From the NCBI GenBank assembly GCA_029747015.1, contig JAKOGI010002156.1, forward strand, positions 62,001-126,000: a stretch of 64,000 nt of DNA, given 5' to 3'. The notes under the pieces are model-generated. The model was not told where the DNA came from, searched no databases, and saw only the letters and a list, made by a program, of their open reading frames with translations. The position numbers and the translations under genes were made by a program. This stretch comes from Carnegiea gigantea. Lineage: Eukaryota; Streptophyta; Magnoliopsida; Caryophyllales; Cactaceae. Shown here piece after piece: positions 1-11,185 of the stretch (within the stretch, counting starts at the first letter, position 1; each line of letters starts with the position of its first letter).

Positions 1-1061
1 AACTTCAGGTACCATAAATATGGGTTCAGTGGTTTGAACACTTATTCTCCTTAAGGTAAGGTAATTAGATTTGAGTCTTTGTAGATATAAAAATCTATGA
101 CGAAGAGCTCTACCCTATTGTAAGTATCAGTAAGCTTGACTCTAATAATAAAAACTCAAGACCAAAAAACTAATTTATTATAAATTTAGATCCTTAAAGA
201 ATAGGTTTCAACTACTCTGATTCCTTGTACAGGTGTTAACTCGGTTTAAGATATATTTCCGGCCAAAATGGCTAGTTGTGATCTAGTTTGCATGCTAATG
301 CACACTACAGAAACACTTGACATCATAGGGTATTCAATTATACACAGACTTGTTAAACCTAACATGCGTTTAATTATAATCAATGATCGTATTCAAATTC
401 CGTTTGATATTTAAATAGGTGTAATTTGTTTGAGATTCGAAAAAATATAATTTACTTGATTTATAATTAAAACATTTCTGCCAAAGTTGCCTTACCATAA
501 ATGACAAGTTCATGGAATGAAGTCAACCCAAAATTAACTTAAAATATTAATGGATTTTGAAAGCCGACCCAAAATCTACCAACTATCAACCCATGCAAAT
601 AAAATTTGACTGGAACATAAACTAAAATGTGCTGCATTTATCATACTATTGTCTATCTTCCATTATAAGTACCATTGAGGTACACGATTTTGAATCACAA
701 ATCTTATTTTTTTTGGAAGTAACTATTTTATGATACCCGCGTTTTATTAACCCAAATGCGCATATGCTTTACGTTGTAGATACTTTGGCCCATCATAAAG
801 TTTGTTGTTAGTGTTTCGGAAATTTCCAAAATGACGTTACTTAAGGGAGTCTTATCATTGGTCTCTCCTTAGCTAAACATTATTATCATAGACACTTCTC
901 TTACTTTTCATGCAATGTTTCGTGGTTTCCTCAATAATCGCATGCGCAAATATGCCAAGTCAACATTTTCGCGTAAAAATTAGAATATTATGATAATTAA
1001 AGACTTCTAATATGGTTCGGTAATATGAAGTGCATTACAGTGGGTCAGATGATTGTGTGAA
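1..1061. other. AT-rich sequence without recognisable gene
   Basis: No open frame of note, no family match and no clear repeat is seen here. It ends at the GTTTT duplication that borders the copia element Cop1. Confidence 0.5.
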
Positions 1062-1066
1062 GTTTT

Positions 1067-1195
1067 TGTGTCTCATTAGGTCAACCTATCCCAAGCAGGA
1101 TGCTTGGGTGTATTATTCTATTAGTAATTAGGTTTGATACAAGATAATTACAGGCCTTCAACAAATATGCTATACATATATCTTCCACTATTACA
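1067..1195 (-). repeat. Cop1 3' LTR
   Basis: Matches 5811-5939 along its whole length with many differences. Shared blocks include the segment around 1096-1110 (cttgggtgtat) and 1126-1165 (aattagg-tttgatacaag). On the minus strand it begins next to a short purine run (1196-1201) that may be the polypurine tract. It opens TGTAATAG, whereas the other copy has lost the terminal TG. Confidence 0.8.
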
Positions 1196-1199
1196 TCCC

Positions 1200-1600
1200 C
1201 TATTCAATTTGAATGGAAGGCACCGGACAGATTGGTCCTTGAACTCTGATGGAACTTTCTGTGAAGAGAGACCCTTGGTGAAGATGTCGCCACCTGAGAC
1301 TAAGTAAGAATGTAGCGAACCTGAAGTTGACCTTTGCCAACCATCCCTCCCGACATAAAGTGATAGTCCAACTTAATGTGTTTGCTACGAGTGTGAAGAA
1401 CAGTGGCAGAAAATTATCACAAAATAAGCGACATAGGGATTTGCACCAAATACCTAGGTCTAGAAGAAGGCTGGCGAAGCCATGGAATTTCCTGCAGCAT
1501 GTAAGCAACTGCCTGATACTCAGCTTCGTAGAGAGGAACAAGAAACTGTTGGTGTTTCTTGCATGCAGGAAATCAATTGGGAATGCCTAAAAAACTACAA
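1200..1600 (-). pseudogene. Cop1 copia RNase H, C-terminal part
   Basis: The minus-strand frame contains landmarks of the copia RNase H tail: a residue run like DLGI, then LFCDN, then a degraded ANTL..ITLCREGW block corresponding to the usual 'ANP.FH.RTKHIE.D.HFVRE' segment, then RVQGPICP near the end. It lies directly inside the 3' LTR, where the end of a copia polyprotein belongs. The domain would remove the RNA template strand during reverse transcription. There are several frame changes and no start codon of its own. The assignment rests on motif order and position. Confidence 0.75.
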
Positions 1601-1703
1601 AATCAGTATTAGAACGGCAACCATCTGGAGACACCCCACCTATCCAGCATCACAGAAGCTGCCAAAGATCCAGTGTAGAACCAGATTTGAAGAGAGGCCA
1701 TGA

Positions 1704-2060
1704 TTATAGTACCCCTGCCAGATACCAATGAAATTCTCTTGACAGCATGGAGGTGAGTCGTACGAGGAGCTTGCATAATTGAGAAACTATATGCACGACA
1801 TAAACAATGTCAGGATCGGAGTCATGGTTAGTACTATAATGCACCACCATACTACAATTTTCACACGGATTCTGCAAGCAAATCCACATTAGTGAGGATA
1901 AGGTAGTCCCTAGAAAGACAGGGTTCATATAATTTGAAGAGTATGCAATGAAATTGTTGAATAGATCAGTGACATATTTATGCTGTGAGAGAAAAAAGAC
2001 CAGAACCGAGTATACATCACCTGAACCCCAGAAAATATGAACATCAGCCAGATCTTTCAT
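1704..2060 (-). pseudogene. Cop1 copia reverse transcriptase, C-terminal part
   Basis: The 118-codon minus-strand frame starts MKDLADVHIFWG, the degraded form of the copia motif 'MKDLG.LHYFLGIEV'. It continues with FLSQHKYVTDLFN, PVFLGTTLS and YVVHIVSQL. These correspond in order to the copia 'LSQ.KY..DLL', 'P..TP' and 'R.DI.YAV..VSQF' blocks that link reverse transcriptase to RNase H. It ends near the conserved region before RNase H at 1200-1600. The frame is open here by chance, but neighbouring pieces are out of phase and the element is dead. Confidence in the family is high. Confidence 0.85.
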
Positions 2061-2380
2061 GCAAAATGTGCAGATAACCTCAGAAATTAATGACTGTAAC
2101 AGAGTGAAATTATTGCCATGAGTAGCATATCATCAACAAAAAGAAGGAGGACCATATGGAGGATTTCTTACGATATACAAACATGGAGTATCGACTTCTG
2201 CAATGAAACCTTTAGTTATCAAGAAGGCAAACTGAAGCAGTGAAATCAATTCATGAGGATCCTGTTCATCGATAAAGGGATTTCTTAAGGAAACAACAGA
2301 TTTGGGAATGAGGGATGAAGAAAACCTGGATGTTGTTTTCCTGTAAACATCTCATCAGGAACCGATGCAAAGGGCATTTC

Positions 2381-2575
2381 TTACATCGAGTTTGATGAAT
2401 ATATGTTGGCAGGATATTGCAATCGATAATAAAAGACAACGGTGGATGACTTGCACTGAACTAAAAGTTTTGTGGTATCATAATTGCCTCCTGGTTGTGA
2501 TGATTGCAATAGCCACAAGACGGCTTTGTGACCGCTTAATAGAATTTCCTTGGAGTTAAATTTAGTCTTATACAT
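2381..2575 (-). pseudogene. Cop1 copia reverse transcriptase, N-terminal part
   Basis: The minus-strand frame reads MYKTKFNSKEIL, matching the copia 'WVYK.K.NSDGSI..YKARLVA.G..Q' region. It is followed by QPGGNYDTT, in the place of the usual 'Q..G.DY.ETF', and then KSSTVV, in the place of 'VK..T.R'. This is the fingers region of the polymerase, upstream of the piece at 1704-2060. The catalytic YVDD box is expected near 2060-2200 and I did not find it intact. Confidence 0.75.
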
Positions 2576-2579
2576 CCAC

Positions 2580-4440
2580 TTACGCTAATGACAAAGGACA
2601 TTCATGGTTGGGTATAGGGCACCAGATCCCATGTGTGGTTATTTAAAAAGTGTAAACTCTTCTGCCATGACTTTGACGCCAATGATGATATTTTACAGCT
2701 GTGAAAAATAGGTTGGATCATGATCCATATGCAACACAATTGGGAAAGAATTGTGCGTGTTTTTTAAATAACCAGATTTTTGAGCGTGTTTGCCATAGGA
2801 TTATGATTATGGGGGGGGTGAAATGCTTGCGCTTGGGGCGGAATTCGAGACCTCGAATGGGGATTGATTTGGTCAGAGAGGGATGGTTGGTGGTTTGGGC
2901 TTGGCAGAGGTGTGCGAACGTTGGGTTGGGTGAGAAGACAGATGCATGTTGGGCTGGACTACGGGTGCAAGTTTGGGCTGGACCGAAGTGTGATAGTGGT
3001 TAGGCTTGCAGTGACGCACTGGAGGACAACGAGAAGGGCTGTGTAGTGACTGGGGGCCTATAAGTCAAGCTTGCAAGCTTAGGTGTGGCCGACTGGGGGC
3101 AAGACTGGTAAGGAAGGGGGGTGAAATGACTTACGAAGAACGTGGCAGAGGGGTAGGAGTCCACAAAGGTAAGTCCTATCAGAAACATTCACCTTAGAAA
3201 ACGGTACGCTAGTGGACGTGTCCAAACAACATTAGCACACAATCTTTAACATTTTTAGTAGTCCTGAACGAATGTGTTTATTGGTATGAAGAGATGCTAG
3301 ACTCATCGAAATTAGGATGCCCTAAGTCGATTGATGCCCGATGCCAGACTTGTTCAGGTTTGAATAAAGGGTGAAGTGTGCGAGATAGAAGGTATTAGGG
3401 AGGGTCGAATGTGATTGTGTAGAGTCTCCTTTTACTTGTAACCTAGTAGAAGCGTCGGGGTGATGAGCTTGTCCTGAATGGCAACAGAGGATCCCAAATA
3501 AAACTTTGACAAATGTTTATCTGACACAAAGTTCTTAATAGAAATCAAGTTTGTTTAATAAAGGGTACAATTTGAAAAAACAGAATTTGAGCGTAAAGTG
3601 CGGGAATTAGTGGATAAAACCAATTGCGCTACGTTATTGCCAGCCGCTGGAAACAATTGCCGGCTGCATGCGGCCCGACCCAAAAATCGTCTTTGGTGGT
3701 GCACTCGGCAGCTTGCCCTCTGCGAGCGCAAGCCCGGGCCTATGCCTCATCCCCCCCACAGGCTGCCATACTGATTGCGTATTGCACTTCATTGCCGCTT
3801 GCTTGGCGAACACACCATGCCCCCCAACGCAGTCTGCTTACAGACCACCCAACAACCTGCCCACCGTCAGAGTCAAGCTAAGGTGGGTGGACTACCATAT
3901 TTTTTGCGGTGCGTTTGTGCAGCACGTACTTCACCACCCACAATGCCAAGCCCTTGCAGCGCCCATGCTATTGCGACAAAGATTTTTTTTAATGTATGAG
4001 AAGGAGCACGTTCCAAACATAATTTTTTAGTATTGCCATGTAAGGAGATTTAGAAGCAAATTAACCCTCAACGGGTTGTCATATGAGCAACAAGCTCCTA
4101 ATTTGATACATGTCTTCTTGACCGTCACCACGAGCATTTGCATAAAAAGAATAAAGCAAGAGATTTGGAGTATGCCTACAGTAGAAGGTAAGCTAGGACA
4201 CTGAATGGTCGGTGGTCCCTAAGTAAAGTAAGTTGATGTACAAGAGGAGGGGGGTTGAGCCCAAAAATCCCAGACTGATTAAACTACCTATATAAATGAG
4301 TTAGTAAATAGCGGGCACGAGTAAAAAACATGACAAGACGAGTCACATTGGGCTAACCTATACGGCATCTCCTATTAGTGCCTGTGGACTATTGTGAGGA
4401 TGCTATCTTTCTGATTGTTTCTACCATGACCTCCTAAATT
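2580..4440 (-). other. Cop1 interior, expected integrase and spacer, not readable
   Basis: By position this should be the integrase and the linker to reverse transcriptase on the minus strand. I see no HHCC or D,D,E landmark. It contains stretches of higher GC content (about 2810-3130 and 3640-3990) and several chance open frames on both strands, none of which looks like a known family. Confidence 0.35.
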
Positions 4441-4469
4441 TATTGCAATTGTTTGTTCTTACACTGATT

Positions 4470-4560
4470 ATTACCTCGCCAATTTCCACCCCCTTGCTTC
4501 CGAGTATTCCTGTTTGACGTTATTATTGGTGGTGGACGAATTAGAGGCCGCAAGAGGTGT
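4470..4560 (-). pseudogene. Cop1 gag zinc-knuckle region
   Basis: The minus-strand reading gives fragments in two frames resembling GGNWRGN and QCKNKQLQ, followed by a frame-shifted remnant of a CCHC knuckle. This is the basic, asparagine-rich region that precedes the zinc knuckle in copia gag proteins. No continuous frame survives. Confidence 0.5.
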
Positions 4561-4954
4561 GAGATGTGGCAAGGCCGGATCTGGCAACGGATAATCCTCC
4601 ATCTCCTTAATGCTTTTTAGACATTGTTCATGTAACAGTAGGAAACGAGGTCAGAGATCATCAAGTAATGTGCATGGAACATGGGTGAGAGTAGGGACCG
4701 AAAGTCTCATACTCGCGACAAGTTCCAAACAGTGTATAATGCCTAAAATCAGATGTGGAGAACGGGACTATTCACCGAAGCTAAATTATTAGCAATCGAC
4801 TTAAATCACCAAATAGGTATCTATATTTTGAGGAATTAGATTTTCAAATAGTAGTCAGTCATACATTTAAGTTCAAGGGCTATAGACCACATTAGAATGG
4901 CAAAAATGTTTATTTAGAACCTCCCATAGTGAAAAGAAGTCCGGAACAATCACA

Positions 4955-5149
4955 TCATCCAATTAATGCTTTGGAGACATGGTAGCAAAATCCTTGAATA
5001 AATCTTTGATCATACTGCATGTAATCATAGAGTTCAGAATTTTGGATAGACTCAACCAGAAGAGGAATTAAGCTAGAGGCAGGCGGAGGATATGTTACAC
5101 AAACATAACAACCATGTGAGACGAGGGTGGCTGTGAACTGAGTGTGCAC
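4955..5149 (-). pseudogene. Cop1 gag fragment
   Basis: The 64-codon minus-strand frame contains FTATLVSH and PPPASSLIPLLVES followed by NSELYDYMQ. This resembles the copia gag segment 'FVTT.......PSL.EL...L...E.R', just before the zinc knuckle. Its place, between the 5' LTR and the knuckle remnant at 4470-4560, supports the call. No full gag frame survives. Confidence 0.6.
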
Positions 5150-5791
5150 ATATAAAAAATCCTCAATGCTAAAGAGAGCTTTACCATGCCAAGATTATTG
5201 ATATTGGGAGCCATCAAAGAAGGCACGAGAACTGAGGTTGCGGCAGAGAAGGAAGGGCGGTAGAGGTCTGCCCCCTAGCATCAAGTGGAGAACCGAGTCT
5301 TGAGGATCCTACCTCGACTGAGAGCAGCTAGGTATGAACCGAGTGGAAAATGGTGTTCTATGACAAGGGGCCATTTAGATCATAACAGGTGTACGAAGGA
5401 TGAGAGTCATGAACTGGTGGGAAGTGATTAAAATAAAAAGGGTAACATGGGTTGTGTTGGGGGGGGGGGCACGGCAGAATGGTGGGCATATGCGTTAGAC
5501 AGAGGCAACAGCATGGGGATCCATGACGACATAGAGGGCAGCACTGGAGGTGTCGAGGAGAACCCAACAGGCTAGATCATGGCAGCAGCTGGGCATAGGG
5601 AGGATGGGCACTAGCAGAGGAGATTATAGGAAGCGTATAGGCTTTACCTGGAGATGATGCCAAGCCAAACAGCGGGTTGAGGAATCAGCCATGGAAGCCA
5701 ACAATTAAGGAAGAGAGGTCGTGAAGATGCAAGACGTGAGGAGAAGGAGAAGGCCGCGAGAGGGGGAAAAAAAAGAAAACAACTAGGTTTA

Positions 5792-5810
5792 GATTTTTGG
5801 CTCTATGCCA
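5792..5810 (-). other. Cop1 primer-binding site (tRNA-Met type)
   Basis: The minus strand reads TGGCATAGAGCCAAAAATCT, close to the initiator tRNA-Met complement TGGTATCAGAGCC used by most plant copia elements. It starts one base inside the CA end of the 5' LTR. Confidence 0.7.
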
Positions 5811-5939
5811 TGTGCGGTAATTAGGCAACCTGCCCCAATGTGGGTTACTTGGGTGTATATTTATACTAGTAATTAGGGTTTGATACAAGGTAATTACAAG
5901 GCCCAACAAAATATGTTCCACATATATATTGCACTATTA
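5811..5939 (-). repeat. Cop1 5' LTR
   Basis: Partner of 1067-1195. It holds a TATA-like TATAAATATA on the minus strand at about 5856-5865, in the expected place for the element's promoter. It is followed by GTTTT at 5940-5944, identical to the sequence before the other LTR. Confidence 0.8.
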
Positions 5940-6089
5940 GTTTTACCTTGCATGCATCAGAATCAATAAGCTTTTAAAGACAAGCAAATGTAAACGAGGT
6001 TTATTTTTATTCCGATTTCTCTTTTGGGGGTACTAAGTAGATTATAGAGTATGGTGTAACACCCTTAAGTAACACTGATATATTATAAA

Positions 6090-6310
6090 ATGAGAGAGAT
6101 TAGACCATGATGGTTTGGTCATGTTAAGAGCAGGAGTACGGATGCACATGTGAGAAGATGTGAGATGATGAAATTTGAAGAATGTAGGAGAGGTAGAGGA
6201 TGACCTAAGAAAAGTTTGAACAAGGTAATCGAACATCGTTTAAAACCTTTGTGGCTAACAAAGGACATGACTCAAGATACGAATTTGTGGAGGTCGAGGA
6301 TTAAGGTTGT
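6090..6310 (+). pseudogene. LINE (RTE/L1-type) reverse transcriptase, extreme C-terminus
   Basis: The plus-strand frame reads, with two stops, WFGHVKSRSTDAHVRRCE, then GRG-PKKSLNKVIEH, then LTKDMTQDTNLWRSRIKV. This is the very conserved tail of plant LINE open frame 2 ('RWFGHV.RR..DAPVRR', 'GRGRPK.TW', 'D...W...I'), which lies after the thumb of the reverse transcriptase. The internal stops are of the CGA to TGA kind. No upstream polymerase or endonuclease remains, as usual for a 5'-truncated LINE. A short GTTGTTATTGTTG-like run near 6708-6722 could be the end of its 3' tail. Confidence 0.88.
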
Positions 6311-8427
6311 GGACCACAGGTTGCTAGCTTCTTGGCTTTGCCTTTAGCTGCTTAATGGTAGGAGTATCTTGTGTGCGGCACTGGCTTTTTTTTTTTTTTT
6401 TTGGGGACTTGCAATAGCAGTGTTTTTGTATGTTAGGACTACCCTCTGCTCAACAGATTTATTTGCATCCTAATGCCAATTGTTTAAGATATACCTACCT
6501 CTTCTATAATGTTTTTATGCTTTTTCTGTCGTTTTAGGTATTTCTTTATTACCTTGTGTCCATCCACATTACAGTTAAATTACAAGTATAAATTTATGTG
6601 AGTCTCTTAGAATCAGCCTCTCCAAAAGAAGAGATACCTAAAGAGGCAATGTTACCTATATATGGATCTCCTCAAATCCCATGAAAGTGAGATCTATATT
6701 GAGAGTAGTTGTTATTGTTGTAGGGTACATCTATAACTTATAAATTATAACTGTATAATTAAAGGTAATGAGGGGTTAAATAAACATTAACAATAATCGA
6801 CTTGTAAGTTAAGAATATTAGCTCCGTTTTCAAATGGAGATAAGGTTAAAATTTCCTTTGAAAGCTGAAAATTTTCACTCAAAAACAAGGCAAAACGGTC
6901 GGACATAACATTTGTAAATAGAGTTCACAATTCATAAAGCAAAAGTAGCCATCATTTTGAGTTGCGTTATAAATTTCACAACCATAATTTCTTAAGCAGC
7001 CTTGCAACCATAAAGTCAAATAAATTTTAGAAGACTAAAGTGCTCCAATAATTATTTCACATATTGATTTCTATTGCTAAATAGAATAACCAAGCAGATA
7101 CCCAACATAGAAAAATAAGAATTTTTCAATTCATTATGACATAAACAACAATAATGACCCAAAAGCAGTACTAGGGGACCAAGAGTCATAACCACAACAA
7201 TCCCGATAAAACCTTCTTTCACTGATACAAGTGGTTCACTTCCTTTTTCAATGATCAGGACATAGCTTAACCTGCATTTCCATACCTAAAAAAGAAAACA
7301 TAAAAAACAATAGACAAATTAGTACTACGGACAGTACGTTATATATGTATAATATAAATACATTTTTAAGAGCTAGTAAGCACATGCAATTTTAAAGTAG
7401 GCGTTGAAATTGTCTATTTAAATGGAATTGCATTCAGGATTACTCATGAAATTATTTATTTTTCGACCTGAATTTGGATCTGAACATATGAACGGTATCC
7501 ATGGCATGGATGAACATATAACTTATAAATTTCCCGATTAACAGAAAATAGAGCCCAAACAAATGAATTCTGCTAGCGAAAACTTATGAATGGAATAATT
7601 GAACATTAATCAATGAACAATGAAATGGATACTAGCAGTTCCGTTTTTCGAATTAAAACTTTTTAATACTAGCAAATGAAAATCTAAACATCTTTGAAGA
7701 ATATAAGTAATAGCGTATTTTTGAAAGCCGAACATTCCAATATAGGCCTTGGTTTAGAACCTTTCTCTTTGTAAGATCTTGATTCAATTTCCATGTTAAC
7801 AAAAATTCGCTTTTCTCAATCTTCTACTTCTATTAGCGATTTATACTTTTAAATTTACAAAATTTTGCGAACTCAAATTATAATTACAAATTTACTTTGT
7901 GGGGATCAAACTTCTCAGAGAAACTTACTTTCTTTCTCTTTTTTCCGTCATCTAAGCAAGTTAGAATAACTCTAAGACACGTCAATGCACTCCTTTGCTA
8001 CACTACTAACCTTATTTCCTTTCTCCAATAACAACAAGACTTCATATAATCAACAAAAAAGTCTTTAGGAAACTTGATTCTTATTCTAGTTCTCTTTCAC
8101 TTAGCTCTTTACAATGCCTACTGAACTTCTTTACCTCATTATGATTAGCTTAACACAATAACTTGGAACTAAGGCCATCAGGATCTTATTTTTGCCCTTT
8201 TATGTTCAAAATCCCTTATCGTACATTTTATTCATCAACTCTTCCCCATGACGGCACATCGCCAACTATACTTTAGATTGAGTAATAACAATCAACGACC
8301 CCTACTTAACTTACTTTATCAGCCTCCAAACACTTATATTAGTCACCTATTATGGCTACAAACTATGTTAATGCCTGATTCATGGCTTGGTTTAGGTTCT
8401 TGACAATCTCAATGGACCATGAAGCAC
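6311..8427. other. Unassigned AT-rich sequence
   Basis: About 2.1 kb with no open frame above 60 codons on either strand and no family recognised. It holds an 18-T run near 6385-6402. The first 400 bases may be the LINE 3' region. Confidence 0.5.
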
Positions 8428-8432
8428 ATAAT

Positions 8433-8977
8433 TGATGAGGAAGAGGGGATCATGGGGTATGTTAGAAACAACACTATTATAACCTTCAAAGATTATACAA
8501 AGAGTGAGAAAGACTTATTACACAAGACTTACACACACTTAAAATATGTGGGAGACCTCTCTTACTCTCTAATGAATCCTCTCTTTCCCACTACTGTGGT
8601 GTCTCCCTTTTTTTTTTTTTTTTTTTTTTTTTGGATTGCCTAAATTTGGGGACCTCACCCTTATTTACACTAACTTCACGTCCTTAAGGTGTGGTGAAGA
8701 TTTAAGACAAATGTCACAATCTGACAAGGTCTATTATACATATCTTAGATCTTTCCTAGGATACTTCTAATAGTTAATACAATATCTTAGATTTTTCTAG
8801 AACCTAGAATAATAAAAATAAATATCTTAGATAACTTTGCAAAAGTCCAGAACATTGTAAGTAAAAATCTAAACATTATATTCCTAGGATTTTACATAGA
8901 TTGATATCTTGCTTCTAGATTATTCTCTTGAAAAGTGGGTAATGATTATTATTGTTTTATTTATTTATTTTTTAACA
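8433..8977 (-). repeat. Cop2 3' LTR
   Basis: Matches 10644-11180 in order, e.g. the block with ctagattattctcttgaaaa near 8915-8935, and both contain a long poly-T followed by a 'ttgcctaaa' block. The T run here is about 25 bases (8608-8632). Confidence 0.88.
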
Positions 8978-8984
8978 TTCCCCG

Positions 8985-9287
8985 TCAACAACCACTTTTC
9001 ATCAATGTTGTTCTTGGGATCATCCCGAGGCTTGCTTGAAACTTCTCAAATTTTGTAGCATCAAGACCCTTCGTGAATATATCTACTACTTGTCCTTTTT
9101 GTCCCTGTGTATTCCAATTTGACCTCTCCTTATAACACTCTCTCATATAAAGTGATAATGGACCTCCATGTGCTTGGTCCGTAATGTTTGGCCCTCCCAT
9201 TAATGTTGTAGTTGCATACTTAGGATTTGATTTTCGTGTCCTATTAGACCTTCTTAATTGTGGCTCTAGGGTTTCTTCTTCCACCAT
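8985..9287 (-). pseudogene. Cop2 fused remnant: pol linker joined to RNase H tail
   Basis: The 100-codon minus-strand frame has two recognisable halves. The N-terminal half contains LRRSNRTRKSNPKYA, the arginine-rich linker that in copia elements stands between integrase and reverse transcriptase ('RRS.R.RKPNPKY'). The C-terminal half contains VVDIFTKGLDATKFEKF and LGMIPRTTLMKSGC, the end of RNase H ('QVADIFTK.L....F'). The roughly 500 residues of polymerase that normally separate them are missing. The frame stays open across or near the junction and ends just before the polypurine tract. A clean internal deletion is the simplest explanation. Confidence 0.85.
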
Positions 9288-9510
9288 ATCTTCAACTTAA
9301 ATTGGTATTTCTTCTTCTGGAGATCCATGATGTACACCTGTTTGCCATGTACTCTTCTACGTGTTTGGTGTGTCATCTTTATCTCCTCCTTTTATAGATT
9401 CTTCTTGTGGTGCTTCCTCAACACTTGATTCTTTCTTATCAGCCTTAGAGTGTACTCCTTAAGGAGTTGCTGCAACTTTTCCACTATCTCCTTAGAATCT
9501 AGAAGTGCTA

Positions 9511-9699
9511 TTACTTGTGATGACCACCACGAAGATGCTTCATTGATGACGACATTTCTTGATAGTTGATGGATTTGTTACTCATCATGACAAAAAGTTT
9601 TTCTTGTTTTAGCTCCTTAGCACATGATGTAAATACTTTTACATCAGTTGCATGATTACTACAAAAGATGCCTAGAAGTCCCATTGTCTTTACTATCAT
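9511..9699 (-). pseudogene. Cop2 copia protease/gag-pre-integrase remnant
   Basis: The minus-strand frame contains CSNHATDVKVFTS, the degraded form of the copia aspartic protease block '(DSG)CSNHMT....FTS'. The catalytic DSG is replaced by LGIF. It lies between the gag region and the linker/RNase H fragment, in the right order. Confidence 0.65.
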
Positions 9700-10640
9700 T
9701 GTTTGTGAAAGTAACTACATTACCTTCCACTTGAACAGATTTGCAGACTCAAGCCAAGTTTCCTTTCTTGCCACTTTGTAGCATCGATCTTTTTCATGGC
9801 GATATCTCCTTTCTTCTCACTCTCTTCGAGCTTGATGTGCTCTTCCTCAAGATGGACCTCGTTTGTGTTGTCCTCGTTGCCATCTTGGTTGTCTTCTCAA
9901 TAATTCTACATTACCATTTTATCTTCTTACACCCTTGCCTTGCCCTTAAGGTGCTCTCCTTTTTGTGAAGAGAGCCTTTTCTTCATCATTTATTGAGACC
10001 TTAAACATGTGTTTGTCTAGGTCTTCTTGGTTGACGGATTTTCAACGTCTACCTTATGAGTTTCACCACAAAAAGGTTTAACTTGTATGAAGTATTGACT
10101 CACTGCCATGCCTCCTTACTTGACGGACATGGGTTTGATCTCTAGTTGCGGTAGCTTGGCTTAATTCTTCTTTGTGAAATGTGTCTGTAAGATATCCAAG
10201 CATTGTGTGGCGCATTATGTGGCACCTTACAATCATTAATTCGATGTAGGTACTCGTCCTTCACTGTGATGTATAGAACATACATGACTTTCTTACCTTG
10301 ATTTCCCACTTCTTTTTCTCCTTTGGATCTGTTGGCATTGTTTTCTTATCACCATCAATGATATTCCACAAATCTTGTTGATCTTTTCTAATAGTACTTG
10401 GTGTGCATGCACCAAATACTATAATTGCATTCATTGATCTTGTCAAATGAGCTAGCTGAGGCCGAAAGATTCGTCATAGTAACTTGGGAAGCGCCTAGCC
10501 CCTAACACAGAGAGACATGGTCCCATACTAGCAAATCTCACATTTCCTGACAGAGTCTCTCATGTACTTTAGTCCTTGACCGAAAATAGCAAATGAGAGC
10601 TAGCTCAAACAAGGCTCAGAAACCTTGCTCTAATACTATT
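9700..10640 (-). pseudogene. Cop2 gag remnant
   Basis: The clearest part is 10261-10446 on the minus strand, with STIRKDQQDLWNIIDG and DPKEKKKWEIKVRK. The spacing fits the N-terminal copia gag segment with a conserved W, an acidic 'VW.IV..G' and a following 'W...D..A'. The rest is out of frame. The primer-binding site follows directly at about 10628-10639. Confidence 0.55.
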
Positions 10641-10643
10641 TAT

Positions 10644-11180
10644 TGAAAAAGAGGAACCCAAGTGGCTTGCCAAAAGCAATGCTTTTATCATGCTTTAATC
10701 TCAAAAGCATGCTCAAAAAGTGTGCAAGACCATTGATGCAAGGCTCATACACTCTCTCTCAAAAACTACATGGGAGACTTCTCTTACTGTCTAAGGACTC
10801 ATCTCTTTCACTTTCTTGTGGTATTGCAATTTTTTTTTTTTTTTGGTGCATTGCCTAAACTGGGGGACCTTACCCATATTTATACTAACTCCACTTTCTT
10901 AAGATATGATGAAAGTTTGAGAAAAGTATCATAATCTTACATATTATTCATATCTTAGAATTTTTTAAGGATATTTCTAGTAGCTAATACAATATCTTAA
11001 ATTTTTCTAGGACCTAGAATAGTCTAAGTAAATATCATAGATATCTTTGTAAATTCTAGAACATCCTAAGTAAAAATCTATATAAATTCATAGGATTTTA
11101 TGCATATTGATATCTTAGTTCTAGATTATTCTCTTGAAAAGTTGGTGATGATTATTATTGTCTTTTTTATTTTTTTAACA
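10644..11180 (-). repeat. Cop2 5' LTR
   Basis: Partner of 8433-8977. It begins TGTTA on the minus strand at 11180 and ends with CA at 10644, next to the primer site. Confidence 0.88.
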
Positions 11181-11185
11181 ATAAA

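Larger units (their letters stand above)
1067..5939 (-). mobile_element. Cop1: degraded Ty1/copia LTR retrotransposon
   Basis: About 4.9 kb element read on the minus strand. Short direct repeats of about 130 bp lie at 1067-1195 and 5811-5939, and GTTTT occurs just outside both (1062-1066, 5940-5944), as expected of a 5-bp target-site duplication. A primer-binding-site-like stretch lies at 5792-5810 and a purine tract lies next to the 3' LTR near 1196-1201. Between them, in copia order, are traces of gag, zinc knuckle, reverse transcriptase and RNase H. All frames are broken, so it is an old, dead copy. Integrase should lie at about 2.6-4.4 kb but I could not recognise it. Confidence 0.85.
8433..11180 (-). 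mobile_element. Cop2: internally deleted Ty1/copia element
   Basis: A 2.75 kb element with direct repeats of about 540 bp at 8433-8977 and 10644-11180, read on the minus strand. Both repeats start TGTTA on that strand. A purine tract (GACGGGGAA, 8978-8986) precedes the 3' LTR. A tRNA-Met-like primer site (TAGTATTAGAGC, about 10628-10639) follows the 5' LTR. The flanks are ATAAT at 8428-8432 and ATAAA at 11181-11185, a 4/5 match. The interior is only 1.67 kb and lacks integrase and polymerase, so it is a non-autonomous deletion derivative. Confidence 0.88.

Noticed and set aside
2701..4030. Frames of 60-120 codons in the Cop1 interior, both strands
   Set aside because: They lie where Cop1 integrase should be, but none gives a recognisable integrase or host domain. 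Likely chance frames in GC-richer stretches.
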